Source: Actinomycetes bacterium (GTDB lineage: Bacteria; Actinomycetota; Acidimicrobiia; Acidimicrobiales; Palsa-688). Taken from it: DNA of 5,410 nt. Made by a program: the position numbers and the translations under genes. The stretch covers positions 1-5,410 of the forward strand of contig JAKARG010000238.1 of assembly GCA_021819345.1 (NCBI GenBank), given 5' to 3'. Below, piece by piece: positions 5,197 to 5,410 of the stretch. Numbering within the stretch: the stretch's first letter is position 1; every line of letters begins with the position of its first letter. The notes below the pieces were generated by a model. That model ran no database searches and was not told where the DNA came from. It saw nothing but the letters and a program-made list of their open reading frames with translations.

Positions 5197-5410
5197 GCCC
5201 CGCCTCCACCGACCGCGACCCCCGTCGTTGGCTGGTACGTCCGTGGCGAGGGAACCTCGGCCGAGGCCTCCTCGAGGGTTTGGCCCTTCGGCTCGGGAAG
5301 GGCGACCAAGGTCAGGAGGATTCCGACTGCGGAGACCGCGGCCATCATGCCCATGACTCCGCTGATCCCGACCGACTTGAGGAGATGAGGCACGAGGAGC
5401 GCCCCGAGGA
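5193..5410 (-). CDS. MFS transporter, sugar-porter-like C-terminal end (partial)
   Basis: Only the last 72 or so codons are present; the frame is open to the right edge, so the start is outside. The visible part holds one hydrophobic segment (SGVMGMMAAVSAVGILLTLVAL), consistent with the final membrane helix of a major facilitator. This is followed directly by PEPKGQTLEE, a variant of the PETKGRTLEE signature that closes the last helix of sugar-porter and related metabolite:proton symporters. A 22-residue hydrophilic tail ending in VGGGGA follows. The substrate cannot be told from this end. Its stop overlaps the start of the winged-helix gene by 4 bases, so the two are likely cotranscribed. 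An internal GTG at 5393 is not a real start, because the helix context continues upstream. Confidence 0.8.
   Translation of the reverse strand, partial: LGALLVPHLLKSVGISGVMGMMAAVSAVGILLTLVALPEPKGQTLEEASAEVPSPRTYQPTTGVAVGGGGA
5203..5207 (-). promoter_or_regulatory. Ribosome binding site of the winged-helix gene
   Basis: The minus strand reads GGAGG within the last codons of the transporter gene, 6 bases before the GTG at 5196. It supports a full start here rather than at ATG 5175. It also argues that the receiver-less protein is translated in its own right, not a decayed fragment. Confidence 0.65.

Overview
The window is a compact, very GC-rich stretch with G/C-ending codons, frequent GTG starts and 4-base start/stop overlaps. 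This looks like a high-GC actinobacterium, but the sequence alone does not fix the genus. The core is an arsenic (arsenite/antimonite) resistance locus of the ArsA-energised pump type. Nothing in it indicates a phage, insertion sequence, CRISPR array, tRNA or rRNA.

Layout: a short control region (about 4303-4420) separates two divergent units. To the right, on the plus strand, is arsR (4421-4786), a metalloid-responsive ArsR/SmtB repressor. To the left, on the minus strand, runs arsD (4302-3919), then arsA (3922-2072), then a small two-CBS-domain protein (2075-1584), then arsB (1608-274), then a Cys-rich DUF2180-type protein (from 253, running off the left edge). The arsD-arsA, arsA-CBS and CBS-arsB junctions all overlap, by 4, 4 and 25 bases, and the last gap is only 20 bases. 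The five genes therefore look like one translationally coupled operon. The control region carries a perfect 16-base palindrome (operator candidate) touching the -35 element of a plausible arsD promoter, and a second 15-base palindrome in the arsD leader.

How the parts fit: ArsR should repress both directions until As(III) or Sb(III) binds its cysteines. ArsD would hand the metalloid to the two-nucleotide-site ATPase ArsA. ArsA would energise the membrane carrier ArsB, which exports the oxyanion. The CBS protein sits between the two pump subunits, and the zinc-ribbon-like DUF2180 protein closes the visible operon. Their roles are not known from sequence. No arsenate reductase (arsC) or arsM lies in the window.

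On the right, converging on arsR with 32 bases between stop codons, is a separate minus-strand pair: the C-terminal end of an MFS sugar-porter-type transporter (entering from the right edge), overlapping by 4 bases a stand-alone OmpR/PhoB-type winged-helix protein that lacks a receiver domain.

The most unusual points are the CBS protein locked by overlaps between arsA and arsB, the DUF2180 partner, the non-enterobacterial cysteine pattern of ArsR, and the receiver-less winged-helix protein coupled to a transporter.
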